Of a stretch of 64,000 bases of DNA, positions 8,649 through 17,051 are shown in pieces. The notes under the pieces were generated by a model that saw only the letters and a list, made by a program, of their open reading frames with translations, ran no database searches and was not told where the DNA came from. Positions within the stretch are counted from its first letter, which is position 1; the number at the start of each line of letters is the position of its first letter. The stretch is from the NCBI GenBank assembly GCA_947383005.1, contig CANDBT010000011.1:1-64000 (forward strand), in the 5' to 3' direction. Source of the DNA: an uncultured bacterium. Its GTDB lineage: Bacteria > Bacillota > Clostridia > Lachnospirales > Lachnospiraceae. Both the position numbers and the translations under genes were made by a program.

Positions 8649-9122
8649 ATTGGGCGCCGGCAAGGATACGGAATAGAAGAAAATAGAAAGAAAGGGAACA
8701 GAAGAGGAGGGAAACAAAAAGGAAGAGAGGAAGGGAGAGGAAATAAAAGAGAGCAAAAGGAAAAAGAAAAACGAAAGGTTAGCGATCAAAGTCCGGCGGG
8801 AAGAGCGATGTCTTTTCCGGCTGGATTTTGTGTTTATGAAAAGGAGTAAAGCAGCAAAGAGGTGAAACGGAACGCAGATTAGTGGGTTTGAAGATTCGGA
8901 TAAGAAATTCAGCATTCGCTATTTCCGCCCTCTGCACGCCTGCAAAGCTAGACGTAGGTACCGCTACGTTGCTAAGCGCCAGTGGCGCTTGTCCAGCAAG
9001 GATCGGAACGGAGTGTAGAACGTCGCTTTGCGGACGAACAGATGACGAAAATATCAAGCACTGATTATTTCAAGATTAATGCAACGCTGTACTAGGCGGA
9101 TACCGAAAGAAAATATTGGCTG
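8649..9122. other. Polypurine tract and repeat DNA after spoIVB
   Basis: From about 8676 to 8790 the plus strand is almost entirely A and G, with no gene. Farther on lies repeat copy B. No terminator for spoIVB is obvious, and no credible CDS. Confidence 0.5.
8905..9095. repeat. Interspersed repeat R1, copy B
   Basis: Shares with copy C the segments CGCTATTTCCGCCCTCTGC, TGCAAAGCTAGACGTAGG and AACGTCGCTTTGC, and ends GCAACGCTGTACTAG at 9095. The left terminus is eroded: no CTAGTACTGC is seen there. It lies between spoIVB and the glycan operon. Confidence 0.7.
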
Positions 9123-9137
9123 GATGGTTGTCAAATC

Positions 9138-9180
9138 GTACAAATAAAAGGTTTAATTGTACAAAGGAAAAACCGTGCAG
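9138..9180 (+). promoter_or_regulatory. Candidate AraC-type operator, site 1
   Basis: Two direct repeats GTACAAA start at 9138 and 9159 (21 bases apart), followed by GTGCAG at 9175 (16 further). The inner part AAGGTTTAATTGTAC matches a site before the ABC transporter (14832-14874) with identical 21- and 16-base spacing, and a weaker site before the GH112 gene (12473-12500). Two-turn direct repeats are typical of AraC-family sites, and an AraC gene lies in the cluster. Confidence 0.6.
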
Positions 9181-9184
9181 CCTA

Positions 9185-9214
9185 TTGCTTTTCCCCATGG
9201 CGGTCAGTTATACT
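9185..9214 (+). promoter_or_regulatory. Probable promoter of nucleotidyltransferase-nahK operon
   Basis: TTGCTT at 9185-9190 and TATACT at 9209-9214 are separated by 18 bases, directly downstream of operator-like site 1. The weak -35 fits an activator-dependent promoter. Confidence 0.45.
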
Positions 9215-9291
9215 TAAGATAAATGGCAAGAGCGATCCATTTGTCGTTGAGTAAAGGAACAGACAGAAAGATTATCCAGAGGAGGCGCTTT

Positions 9292-10242
9292 ATGGGTGAA
9301 GGAAAAAAACCGGTATTGGTGGTTATGGCAGCAGGAATGGGGAGCCGTTACGGGGGGCTAAAGCAAATTGATCCGGTAGATCCGTACGGCAATATTATTA
9401 TGGATTTTTCTATTTACGATGCAAAGGAAGCCGGATTTGAGAAGGTGGTCTTTATTATCAAGAAGGCAATAGAAAAAGAGTTTAAGGAAAACGTCGGAAG
9501 GCGTATCGAAAAGCATATTCAGGTTGAATATGTGTACCAGGAGATTGATAAGCTTCCCGCAGGCTTTTCCGTGCCGGAAGGGCGGGTAAAGCCGTGGGGG
9601 ACGGGACATGCTGTTTTGTGCGGCAAAGATGTGATTGACGGGCCTTTTGCTGTGATTAATGCTGATGATTATTACGGGAAGCAAGCGTTTCGGGAGATAT
9701 ATCGTTATCTGGCTTCCCATGAAGATGGAGAAAAGTATCAATATGCCATGGTCAGCTTTGAGCTGCAGAATACCATGACGGATTACGGTTATGTGGCCAG
9801 GGGGATTTGCACGGTTGATTCGGAAGGCAAACTGGCCGGGATAAAAGAAAGAACCCATATTGAGAAAAGGGAAGGCAAAGGAGCATACACAGAGGATGGG
9901 GGTGTCAGTTGGGTTACGCTTCCGGGTGAGACATTGGTATCGATGAACTTGTGGGGGTTTACGGCCAGTATGGTGATGGAGTTAGAGCGGCGGTTCAGTG
10001 CTTTTTTGGAAGGAGAGGCTGTTCAAAATCCGTTAAAAAGCGAGTATTTTCTGCCTTCTGTGGTTAATGAATTGCTGCAGGAAGGCAAAGCGGAGGTTCA
10101 AGTGCTGAAAAGCCGGGAAAAATGGTATGGCGTGACCTACAAGGAGGATAAAGAGTCGGTTGTCCGGGAAATATGCCGGTTGAAGGAGCAGGGACTTTAT
10201 CCGGAAACGTTATGGCAGGATAAGGCGGATGCTGCAGTTTAA
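9292..10242 (+). CDS. Sugar-1-phosphate nucleotidyltransferase of the GNB/LNB pathway
   Basis: A 316-residue NTP_transferase-fold protein. The signature VVMAAGMGSRYGGLKQIDPV is at the N-terminus; the metal-binding INADDYYG and the WGTGHAVLCG segment follow. It would make a UDP- or other NDP-sugar from the sugar-1-phosphate produced by the adjacent kinase. In bifidobacterial lnp clusters this step is done by a GalT-type uridylyltransferase, so this gene may replace it; that is inference. Start 9292 (not 9223) follows AGAGGAGG. The kinase gene begins about 100 bases downstream on the same strand. Confidence 0.8.
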   Translation: MGEGKKPVLVVMAAGMGSRYGGLKQIDPVDPYGNIIMDFSIYDAKEAGFEKVVFIIKKAIEKEFKENVGRRIEKHIQVEYVYQEIDKLPAGFSVPEGRVKPWGTGHAVLCGKDVIDGPFAVINADDYYGKQAFREIYRYLASHEDGEKYQYAMVSFELQNTMTDYGYVARGICTVDSEGKLAGIKERTHIEKREGKGAYTEDGGVSWVTLPGETLVSMNLWGFTASMVMELERRFSAFLEGEAVQNPLKSEYFLPSVVNELLQEGKAEVQVLKSREKWYGVTYKEDKESVVREICRLKEQGLYPETLWQDKADAAV

Positions 10243-10344
10243 TCATTGACAGGGCATTGCGGTAAAAATCGTGATGCAGGCAGGCGGCAACGGCGCGGCA
10301 GGATACCGTACTGCGGTATAACAAGGGAAAGGACAGGAATCGGA

Positions 10345-11466
10345 ATGGATAATGGCTGTGACAGAAGAATGGAGGCGGCAAGGGCATTTACGGTAAAAGG
10401 GCAAATCAAAGAATGCCGGCCATATGGAAGCGGGCACATCAACAATACATACCTTCTGATCTGCCAGGACGGCGAGCAGGAGCATCTTTATATTTTGCAG
10501 GAAATGAACCATGAGGTGTTTAAAAACATTGAAGGACTTATGGAAAATGTAAAGGGAGTTACAACATTTTTGCGCCGTCAAATTTTGGAAAACCATGGAG
10601 ATCCGGACAGAGAGACATTGAACCTGATTCCCACGAAGGACGGGGAGGATTACTACCGGGACGGCCAGGGCGGCTTTTGGCGGATGTATATATTCATTGC
10701 CGGAGCTACATGCTATAACCTGGTGGAGAAACCGGAAGATTTTTATCAGAGCGGAAAGGCATTCGGACGGTTTCAATGCTTGCTGGCAGATTTTCCGGCC
10801 AGTGAATTGACGGAAACGATTCCGAATTTCCATCATACTCCCGCACGTTTTCGGGTATTTCAACAAGCAGTCGAGGAAGATGTCCGGGGAAGGGCTTCCC
10901 AGGCAGAGGCGGAGATCCGGTTTATTAGAGCCAGGGAAAACGAGATGGGGCTTGCCCTCCGGCTGCATCAGGAGGGGAAGCTGCCTCTGAGGGTAAGCCA
11001 TAACGATACAAAGCTGAATAATATTATGATTGATGATGTTACCGGCCAGGCATTGTGCATTATTGACCTGGATACGATTATGCCGGGCTTTTCGATTTTT
11101 GATTATGGAGATTCTATTCGTTTTGGTGCCAATACGGCAGAAGAGGATGAAAAAGACTTATCGAAGGTGTCCTTATCCCTGCCTTTGTTCGATATTTATA
11201 CGAAAGGTTTTCTGGAAGGCTGCAACGGCCGTCTGACCAGGCAGGAGATAGAGCTGCTTCCCTATGGGGCGAAAATGATGACTTTGGAGTGCGGAATGCG
11301 GTTTTTGACGGATTATCTTCAAGGTGATGTGTATTTCCATATCAGCCGGGAAAGGCATAATCTGGATCGGTGCCGGACTCAGTTGGCGCTGGTGGCTGAT
11401 ATGGAAAGAAAGTGGACGCAAATGCAGGCTATAGTGGAAAAACGTAATCAGGAAGGCATGGTTTAG
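10345..11466 (+). CDS. nahK: N-acetylhexosamine 1-kinase-like phosphotransferase
   Basis: A 373-residue protein of the aminoglycoside phosphotransferase/choline kinase fold, resembling NahK (LnpB), which phosphorylates GlcNAc or GalNAc at C1 after GH112 phosphorolysis. Visible are PYGSGHINNTYLL near the N-terminus, the Brenner motif VSHNDTKLNNIMID, and the metal-binding CIIDLDTIMPG. The start is uncertain: ATG 10345 fits the family N-terminus best, ATG 10369 is possible, and the longer frame from 10246 is unlikely. It converges on the AraC gene with only three bases between stop codons. Confidence 0.85.
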   Translation: MDNGCDRRMEAARAFTVKGQIKECRPYGSGHINNTYLLICQDGEQEHLYILQEMNHEVFKNIEGLMENVKGVTTFLRRQILENHGDPDRETLNLIPTKDGEDYYRDGQGGFWRMYIFIAGATCYNLVEKPEDFYQSGKAFGRFQCLLADFPASELTETIPNFHHTPARFRVFQQAVEEDVRGRASQAEAEIRFIRARENEMGLALRLHQEGKLPLRVSHNDTKLNNIMIDDVTGQALCIIDLDTIMPGFSIFDYGDSIRFGANTAEEDEKDLSKVSLSLPLFDIYTKGFLEGCNGRLTRQEIELLPYGAKMMTLECGMRFLTDYLQGDVYFHISRERHNLDRCRTQLALVADMERKWTQMQAIVEKRNQEGMV

Positions 11467-11469
11467 AGA

Positions 11470-12375
11470 TTATGGCTTTTTTTCCGAGAGGAGGCGGATG
11501 GAAAAGGCATATTCTGACGGAGTCATATGGGTTAGCTTTTTAAACTGCCGCGAAAAGTAATGGACGGAGGTATAGCCGAGCCGGTCGGAAATCTGGGTGA
11601 AATTCAATTGGTTGGTGCGGATAAGCTGTTTGGCAGTATCAATTTTCATCCAGGTAAAAAATTCAATGACTCCGCAATGATGAATTTCCTGAAAAAGCCT
11701 TTGCAGCTTGGAGCGGCTGACCAGGGTGTTCTGGCAGATTTTTTCAATTGTCAGTTGTTCGGTGATATGTTCTTCCATGTAGCGGATAATCCGGTTGTAG
11801 GTTTCGTTGGGACGTCCCAGCCGCGGCGGGTTGTATATGCGGGCAGGGACGGGAAGCGGACTGGCAAAGTAGCGGCGGTACAGGTGAATCAAAAGCTCTT
11901 CCAAATAATTTCCGATCAACTGTTCGGCCCCGAAAGCAGTTGAATCCTGGCTGCGGATAAGTTCTTCCTGATAGGGATCGTCCAAACGTCCATAGAAAGC
12001 ATTGCGTGCTTCTATGATGATTTGGGCCAGGAGGGCGCTTTCCGTCTCCTGGACAGTCAAAATCTGGCCGCAAAAGGCTTCCATACAGGGACAATGGCAT
12101 TCAAAGCCGATGACGACCAGACTGGGAGCGCTGCGGCCATTGGTGATTACGTTGTGAAATTCATTGGGCTGATGAAAGATAATGCTGCCTCTTTTCAGCG
12201 TGTGCCGCTTGTTTCCGGCGACAGCGTCGATTTCACCTTTATCCACGCAGAGTAGTTCCCAAAAGTCGTGGCTTTCGCCGGGAAAGGAAAAGTCGCTCAT
12301 ATAGTCGAAATAGTGGATGGAGATAATGCTGCGAATAGACAGGGCGGTTCGCAGGTGGGTATGTTTATATGCCAT
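11470..12375 (-). CDS. AraC-family transcriptional regulator
   Basis: A 301-residue regulator with an N-terminal cupin-like sensing domain (FPGESHDFWELLCVDKGEI, FHQPNEFHNV) and a C-terminal double helix-turn-helix (LTIEKICQNTLVSRSKLQRLF, then LGYTSVHYFSRQFKKLTHMTP). Start 12375 is set by the AAGGAGG seven bases upstream; the longer frame to 12492 has no ribosome site. Its position between the kinase and the GH112 gene makes it the likely activator of the cluster, probably responding to a galacto- or lacto-N-biose-derived ligand. Confidence 0.9.
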   Translation of the reverse strand: MAYKHTHLRTALSIRSIISIHYFDYMSDFSFPGESHDFWELLCVDKGEIDAVAGNKRHTLKRGSIIFHQPNEFHNVITNGRSAPSLVVIGFECHCPCMEAFCGQILTVQETESALLAQIIIEARNAFYGRLDDPYQEELIRSQDSTAFGAEQLIGNYLEELLIHLYRRYFASPLPVPARIYNPPRLGRPNETYNRIIRYMEEHITEQLTIEKICQNTLVSRSKLQRLFQEIHHCGVIEFFTWMKIDTAKQLIRTNQLNFTQISDRLGYTSVHYFSRQFKKLTHMTPSEYAFSIRLLSEKKP

Positions 12376-12418
12376 GACGGCCTCCTTGTTTGCGTTGCTT
12401 GTATTAAAGGATAAGCTT

Positions 12419-12447
12419 ATTATACACGAACGGAAGGAGAATGTCAT
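12419..12447 (-). promoter_or_regulatory. Promoter of the araC-type gene
   Basis: On the minus strand ATGACA (complement of 12442-12447) and a perfect TATAAT (complement of 12419-12424) are 17 bases apart, 44 bases before the ATG. This is a strong sigma-A-like promoter. Confidence 0.7.
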
Positions 12448-12472
12448 GTTAAATTCCACATCGGATGGACTG

Positions 12473-12500
12473 TTACATTTAAAGGGTTGCATTGTTACTG
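12473..12500 (+). promoter_or_regulatory. Candidate AraC-type operator, site 3
   Basis: TTACATTTAAAGGGTTGC followed by ATTGTTACTG aligns with site 1 at 18 of the first 23 positions, keeping the 21-base period, upstream of the GH112 gene. It is the weakest of the three sites and overlaps the arm of a TGTTCAC-type palindrome, so it could be chance. Confidence 0.35.
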
Positions 12501-12557
12501 CTCACTGGTACCCAGCGAACAGCAATTCAGACCGTATCATTGGAGGGGGGATAAAGA

Positions 12558-14723
12558 ATGGCAAAAGTCAAGGGGAGGGTTACGCTTCCCAGTGAGGGAA
12601 ATTTTCTGGAAGAGACAAAGGAAATCATGTCGCGCTGGGGGGCAGATGCTTTGCGGGACAGTGATGGGACGAAGTTGCCGGAGGAGATTAAAGCTCTGGA
12701 TGCGAAAATTTATACCACGTATTTCGTGGCCAGAGGGCATAATGAGTTTGCCCGGGAGCATATGGAGGAATGCCAGCAGCTCTATTTGATGAGCCGGAGA
12801 GTGACGGCTGTGGGGGAAACCGTGGAAATCCCGTTTATGGAGGGATATTTCGGCCAGCAGGTTGTTCCGGATTATGGGCATGATTGCAAGCACTGGTGGG
12901 AAGTGATGGACCGGACATCAGGGGAGGCGGTTTCTCCTCAAAACTGGGAGGTGGATGACGGACAACATGTGGTGACAGTAAAAAAAGCTCTGCCATTTCA
13001 TGAATATACAGTATCTTTTCTTGTTTACGCGATTTGGGACCCTACGCAAATGTACAATCATATTACCAACAATTGGGGAGACAAGCCCCATGAGATTCCT
13101 TTTGATGTGCGTCAACCGGCTTCAGGCCGGTATGCGAAGGAGTATCTGATACAATGGCTGAAAGACAATCCCCGGACGGATGTGGTTCGGTTTACCACAT
13201 TTTTCTATCATTTTACTTTGGTGTTCAATGAGCAGGCAAGGGAAAAATTTGTGGATTGGTTCGGCTATGGAGCTACGGTATCGGTAAAAGCATTGGAGGA
13301 ATTTGAGCAGGAATATGGCTATCGGCTGCGGCCGGAGGATATTGTGGATAACGGTTATTACAATTCCCCTTTCCGGGCGCCTTCACGGCATTATCTGGAT
13401 TATATGGATTTTGTCCAGAGATTTGTGGCAAAAAAGGCCAGGGAATTGGTGGCTCTGGTTCATGAAGCGGGGCGGGAGGCGATGATGTTTCTCGGCGATA
13501 ACTGGATAGGGACAGAACCATATGGAAAGTATTTTTCGCAGATTGGCCTTGATGCGGTAGTGGGAAGCGTCGGTGGCGGTGCTACCTTGCGTCTGATTTC
13601 GGATATCCCCGGGGTGCGCTATACGGAAGGACGTTTTCTCCCGTATTTTTTTCCGGATACTTTTTATGAAGGAAACGATCCCTGCGCGGAGGCTCGGGAG
13701 AACTGGCTTAGCGCCAGGAGGGCGCTTATGCGCAAGCCGGTGGACAGAATCGGTTACGGGGGATATTTAAGCCTGGCATATTCGTTTCCGGAATTTGTAG
13801 ACTATATCGAACGGGTAACGGACGAATTTCGTGATATTTATGACAATATCGGCGGCAGCCGGCCATATTGCGGCTTAAAGGTGGCGGTTCTTAACTGCTG
13901 GGGGCAGCTTCGTGCCTGGCAGGCATTTATGGTGGCCCATGCGCTTTGGTACAAACAGACATATTCCTATTTCGGGTTGCTGGAAGCACTGAGCGGAGCC
14001 AGTGTGGATGTAATGTTCTTAAGCTTTGACGATATTCGAAGGAGCGGGATTCCCGGGGACGTTGATGTGGTTATCAATGCCGGAGCGGCAGAAACCGCAT
14101 TTTCTGGCGGACGGGAATGGCTGGATACTGAAATTGTGACCGCTTTGCGCCGGTTTGTCTGGCAGGGCGGCGGTTTTGTAGGAATCGGTGAGCCTTCGGC
14201 GGTTCATTTTGGCGGGCGGTTTTTCCAGATGTCGGATGTGCTGGGGGTTGATAAGGAACTGGGATTCAGCCTGTCTTCGGACAAATATTTTGTGCAGGCA
14301 GAAGTCAAGCATTTTTTGACGGAGGACCGGAAAGGGGCTTTTGATTTTGGCGAAAGCATGAAAAATATTTACGCCTTGTCTGAGGATACGGAAATTGCTG
14401 AGTTTTCCGACGGGGGAATTCATGTCAGCGCTCACAGCTATGGACGGGGAAGGGGCGTCTATTTGGCAGGATTACCTTACAGTCCGGAAAATACCCGGCT
14501 TCTCTTCCGCAGCCTGTACTATAGTGCCGGGCAGGAGAAAAGGATGAAGCGCTGGTATGCAGAAAATCCGCTTTGTGAGGTACATGCTTATCCGGAGTCA
14601 AACAAATATGCCGTGGTCAACAATTCCGAAAAGCCTCAGGATACCATAATTTATGATGGTACGGGGAAAGCCAGTCATGTTTGTCTTGAAGGATGTCAGG
14701 TGCTTTGGAAGAAAATGCGGTAA
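12558..14723 (+). CDS. lnpA: GH112 1,3-beta-galactosyl-N-acetylhexosamine phosphorylase
   Basis: A 721-residue intracellular protein matching the galacto-N-biose/lacto-N-biose phosphorylase family in length and in segments such as GRVTLPSEGNF, RWGADALRDSDGTKLP, the TYFVARGHNEFA strand and FFPDTFYEGNDP. It cleaves Gal-beta-1,3-HexNAc with phosphate to galactose-1-phosphate and GalNAc or GlcNAc. Preference for mucin-derived GNB or milk-derived LNB cannot be read by eye. A GGAGGGGGG ribosome site precedes ATG 12558. No signal peptide, so the disaccharide must be imported, which fits the ABC importer downstream. Confidence 0.95.
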   Translation: MAKVKGRVTLPSEGNFLEETKEIMSRWGADALRDSDGTKLPEEIKALDAKIYTTYFVARGHNEFAREHMEECQQLYLMSRRVTAVGETVEIPFMEGYFGQQVVPDYGHDCKHWWEVMDRTSGEAVSPQNWEVDDGQHVVTVKKALPFHEYTVSFLVYAIWDPTQMYNHITNNWGDKPHEIPFDVRQPASGRYAKEYLIQWLKDNPRTDVVRFTTFFYHFTLVFNEQAREKFVDWFGYGATVSVKALEEFEQEYGYRLRPEDIVDNGYYNSPFRAPSRHYLDYMDFVQRFVAKKARELVALVHEAGREAMMFLGDNWIGTEPYGKYFSQIGLDAVVGSVGGGATLRLISDIPGVRYTEGRFLPYFFPDTFYEGNDPCAEARENWLSARRALMRKPVDRIGYGGYLSLAYSFPEFVDYIERVTDEFRDIYDNIGGSRPYCGLKVAVLNCWGQLRAWQAFMVAHALWYKQTYSYFGLLEALSGASVDVMFLSFDDIRRSGIPGDVDVVINAGAAETAFSGGREWLDTEIVTALRRFVWQGGGFVGIGEPSAVHFGGRFFQMSDVLGVDKELGFSLSSDKYFVQAEVKHFLTEDRKGAFDFGESMKNIYALSEDTEIAEFSDGGIHVSAHSYGRGRGVYLAGLPYSPENTRLLFRSLYYSAGQEKRMKRWYAENPLCEVHAYPESNKYAVVNNSEKPQDTIIYDGTGKASHVCLEGCQVLWKKMR

Positions 14724-14831
14724 ATCCATATAAAAATATCCTGATAGATGCGGACAGATATCCGGCAAATTAGATATGGTATTTTGCGATAAAAGCATCT
14801 ATCTATGCAGTTTTACTATGAATAGCTTAAT

Positions 14832-14874
14832 GTGCAAATATAAGGGTCAATTGTGCAAATATTTTTCTGTGCAA
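14832..14874 (+). promoter_or_regulatory. Candidate AraC-type operator, site 2
   Basis: GTGCAAA at 14832 and 14853 (21 apart) and GTGCAA at 14869 (16 further), with AAGGGTCAATTGTGC between, mirror site 1 at 9138-9180 in sequence and exact spacing. The nearest downstream gene is the ABC substrate-binding protein at 15368, now separated by two repeat elements. Confidence 0.6.
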
Positions 14875-14890
14875 TTTTACTATACTAATA

Positions 14891-15047
14891 TAAGCCGATT
14901 TAAATACCTTGCTGTTTCGCTGAGGATGCTTTTTCGAGAGTGCACCGGAAAAAGCGGAGGCGTAGTGGTGATACGCTGAGCATTTTTCCTGTGTGCTATC
15001 GGGAAAGCAGACCAGCGAAACGTAAGATTGTTTAAATCGGGTTGTAC
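14891..15047. repeat. Palindromic interspersed repeat family R2, long copy
   Basis: Left arm AAGCCGATTTAAATACC to GTTTCGCTG, right arm CAGCGAAACGTAAG to TTTAAATCGGGTTGTAC, forming about 30-base imperfect terminal inverted repeats around a 90-base centre. A short copy without the centre is at 39211-39271. It abuts R1 copy C directly. Confidence 0.7.
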
Positions 15048-15264
15048 TAGTACTGCCTTGCGGAAATTTCAGTGAATTCGGCACTCGCTATTTCCGCCCT
15101 CTGCACGCCTGCAAAGCTAGACGTAGGCACCGCTACGTTGCTAAGCGCCAGTGGCGCTTGTCCAGCAAGGACCGGAACGGAGTGTAGAACGTCGCTTTGC
15201 AGACGCACAGATGACGAAAATATCAAGCACTGTATTCACTGTTATTTCCGCAATGCAGTACTAG
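15047..15264. repeat. Interspersed repeat R1, copy C (full length)
   Basis: 218 bases bounded by CTAGTACTGCCTTGCGG and CCGCAATGCAGTACTAG. It contains the internal segment GTTGCTAAGCGCCAGTGGCG that also resembles 16716-16740. It lies between the GH112 gene and the ABC importer, which may have moved the importer promoter away from operator site 2. Confidence 0.75.
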
Positions 15265-15367
15265 CTTTAGTAACTTAAGTAGGCGCCAGTTACCGTATCA
15301 CTCATTATTGACGTAAGGTGAACGATACGGCATTCTGGCAAAACGGAATAAAGAGGAGGATGTATTG

Positions 15368-16693
15368 ATGAGAAAAAGAATGATGGCATTGGTTTTGGCA
15401 TCTGCTATGGCTGTCTCTTTGACTGCATGCGGCGGCGGACAGACGACAGGCACGACGGCTGCTCAGGAAGCGGCGACGGCTGCCCCGGCGGCGGATAACA
15501 GTCAGGGAGGCGCTGCGGAACAGGCAGGAGACGGAAGCGGCCTGGTTTATTGGTCTATGTGGGAGGCGACGGAGCCTCAGGGGCAGGCTATTCAGGCGGC
15601 GGTAGATCAGTTTACCGCGGATACGGGGATTTCCGTAGATCTGCAATTTAAAGGCCGTACAGGTATCCGTGAGGGTCTGCAGCCCGCTCTCGATGCCGGG
15701 ACGAATATCGATTTGTTTGATGAGGATATTGACCGTGTAAATACTACCTGGGGGCAGTATCTGATGGATCTTGAGGATTTGGCAAAAGCGGTTGATTATG
15801 AAGCTACGGCGAATGCCGGCCTGATGGCTGCATGCCGTGAAGTTGGCGGCGGCACATTAAAATCGATTCCTTATCAGCCGAATGTATTTGCTTTTTTCTA
15901 TAACCAGGCTATTTTTGATGAGGTTGGCATCACTAAAGCACCGGCAACCTGGGCAGAGCTGGATGATGCTTGTGCAAAGATAAAAGAAGCGGGTTATACG
16001 CCGATTACCTGTGATGATGCTTATATTGTCTGCATGTTCGGTTATCATATGAGCAGGCTGGTGGGTGAGCCGAAGACAGAAGAAATTGTAAAGGGCGGAT
16101 TGTGGGATGACCCGTCAGTTACGGCTACGGCGGAAGCCTACGCGGATTTTGCTGATAAAGGTTATTTCTCCGAAACCATCGCTTCTAATGTATGGCCTGC
16201 CGGACAAAACCAGGAATTAGCTTTGGGAACGGCGGCGATGTATCTCAATGGTTCCTGGCTGCCTAACGAAGTTAAAGATATGGCGGGAGACGATTTTGTT
16301 TGGGGATGCTTCAGTTATCCGGAAGTAGAAGGCGGAACGGATGGGACAGACGCCGCCAACTACGGCGCGCAGGTTCTGGCTATCAATAAGGATTCCCAGA
16401 ATGCAGAGAACGCATTTAAACTGATTTGTTATATTACGCAGGGCGAGTTTGACAAGATGCTGTCGGATTTATCCGTAGGTATTCCCGCTGATTCTAATAA
16501 TTCCGAGTGGCCGGAACTGATTGCCTGCGTAAAGCCGGTGATGGAGAGTATGAATACCCGTTATCCGTGGGCGGCAGGCGGAGAGGCCAATGCAGATATG
16601 ACTCCGATTATCAAGGAGAATTTCCTGAAACTTTGCGGCGGAACCATTGATGCTCAGGGCTTTGTGGATGCGCTGAAGAAAGCGGGGAATTAA
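15368..16693 (+). CDS. ABC sugar transporter substrate-binding lipoprotein
   Basis: A 441-residue extracytoplasmic solute-binding protein of the carbohydrate family. The N-terminal signal ends in lipobox LTAC with the lipidated Cys at residue 21, followed by a Gly/Thr/Ala-rich linker. The mature part has the family features VYWSMWEATEPQG, KSIPYQPNVFAFFYN and AAMYLNGSWLP. GAGGAGG precedes ATG 15368. Next to a GH112 phosphorylase it most likely binds galacto-N-biose or lacto-N-biose. A 358-base repeat-rich gap separates it from its permeases. Confidence 0.92.
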   Translation: MRKRMMALVLASAMAVSLTACGGGQTTGTTAAQEAATAAPAADNSQGGAAEQAGDGSGLVYWSMWEATEPQGQAIQAAVDQFTADTGISVDLQFKGRTGIREGLQPALDAGTNIDLFDEDIDRVNTTWGQYLMDLEDLAKAVDYEATANAGLMAACREVGGGTLKSIPYQPNVFAFFYNQAIFDEVGITKAPATWAELDDACAKIKEAGYTPITCDDAYIVCMFGYHMSRLVGEPKTEEIVKGGLWDDPSVTATAEAYADFADKGYFSETIASNVWPAGQNQELALGTAAMYLNGSWLPNEVKDMAGDDFVWGCFSYPEVEGGTDGTDAANYGAQVLAINKDSQNAENAFKLICYITQGEFDKMLSDLSVGIPADSNNSEWPELIACVKPVMESMNTRYPWAAGGEANADMTPIIKENFLKLCGGTIDAQGFVDALKKAGN

Positions 16694-17051
16694 TTTCGCG
16701 ACGAAAAACGCTCTGCTTTGGTTGCTGAGTGCCAGTGGCACTCGTTTAGCAATGGCCGGAGTGGAACGTAGACGGCAACACGGTGTGGGCTTGTTCACTA
16801 AGCTCATTGCATTCGCTAAGTGAGTCAATGCCTGCGGCAGAAAGGAAACATGTCGCTGAAGCGGCCCGCCGCAGGCGGAGAATCCTGCAAGGCAGGATTC
16901 TTTGTTCTATGCACAGGCCCGCGTATGGAAATTTGCTGCTGACGCAGCACGCGGGCTGCGCGACGAGCAGGGGAAGATGGCTCTTCCCTACTCGATCCAT
17001 AGGAAAGTGCTCCTGAAGTCGGATTCTTTTTTCACGAAAGGGGGAAGCAGC
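16694..17051. repeat. Repeat-rich insertion inside the ABC operon
   Basis: The gap carries a segment with GGTTGCTGAGTGCCAGTG (again at 18975-18992), a GC-rich palindrome around 16830-16875, a terminator-like stem GAATCCTGC (16880-16888) with GCAGGATTC (16892-16900) and a weak T tract, and ATCCATAGGAAAGTGCTCCTG resembling 19009-19030. An open frame from 16902 into the permease is judged non-coding. The terminator-like stem could lower permease expression relative to the binding protein. Confidence 0.6.

Noticed and set aside
10243-11001. 252-codon minus-strand frame opposite the kinase
   Set aside because: The plus strand encodes a clear NahK-like kinase with Brenner motif; the opposite frame has no recognisable domain or ribosome site.
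12446-12595. Short ORF with an AAGGAG site upstream of lnpA
   Set aside because: It overlaps the lnpA start in another frame and consists largely of operator and palindrome sequence; a leader peptide cannot be excluded but has no support.
16902-17051. N-terminal extension of the MalF-type permease
   Set aside because: It runs through repeat DNA and would hide the natural membrane N-terminus; AAAGGGGG places the start at 17052.
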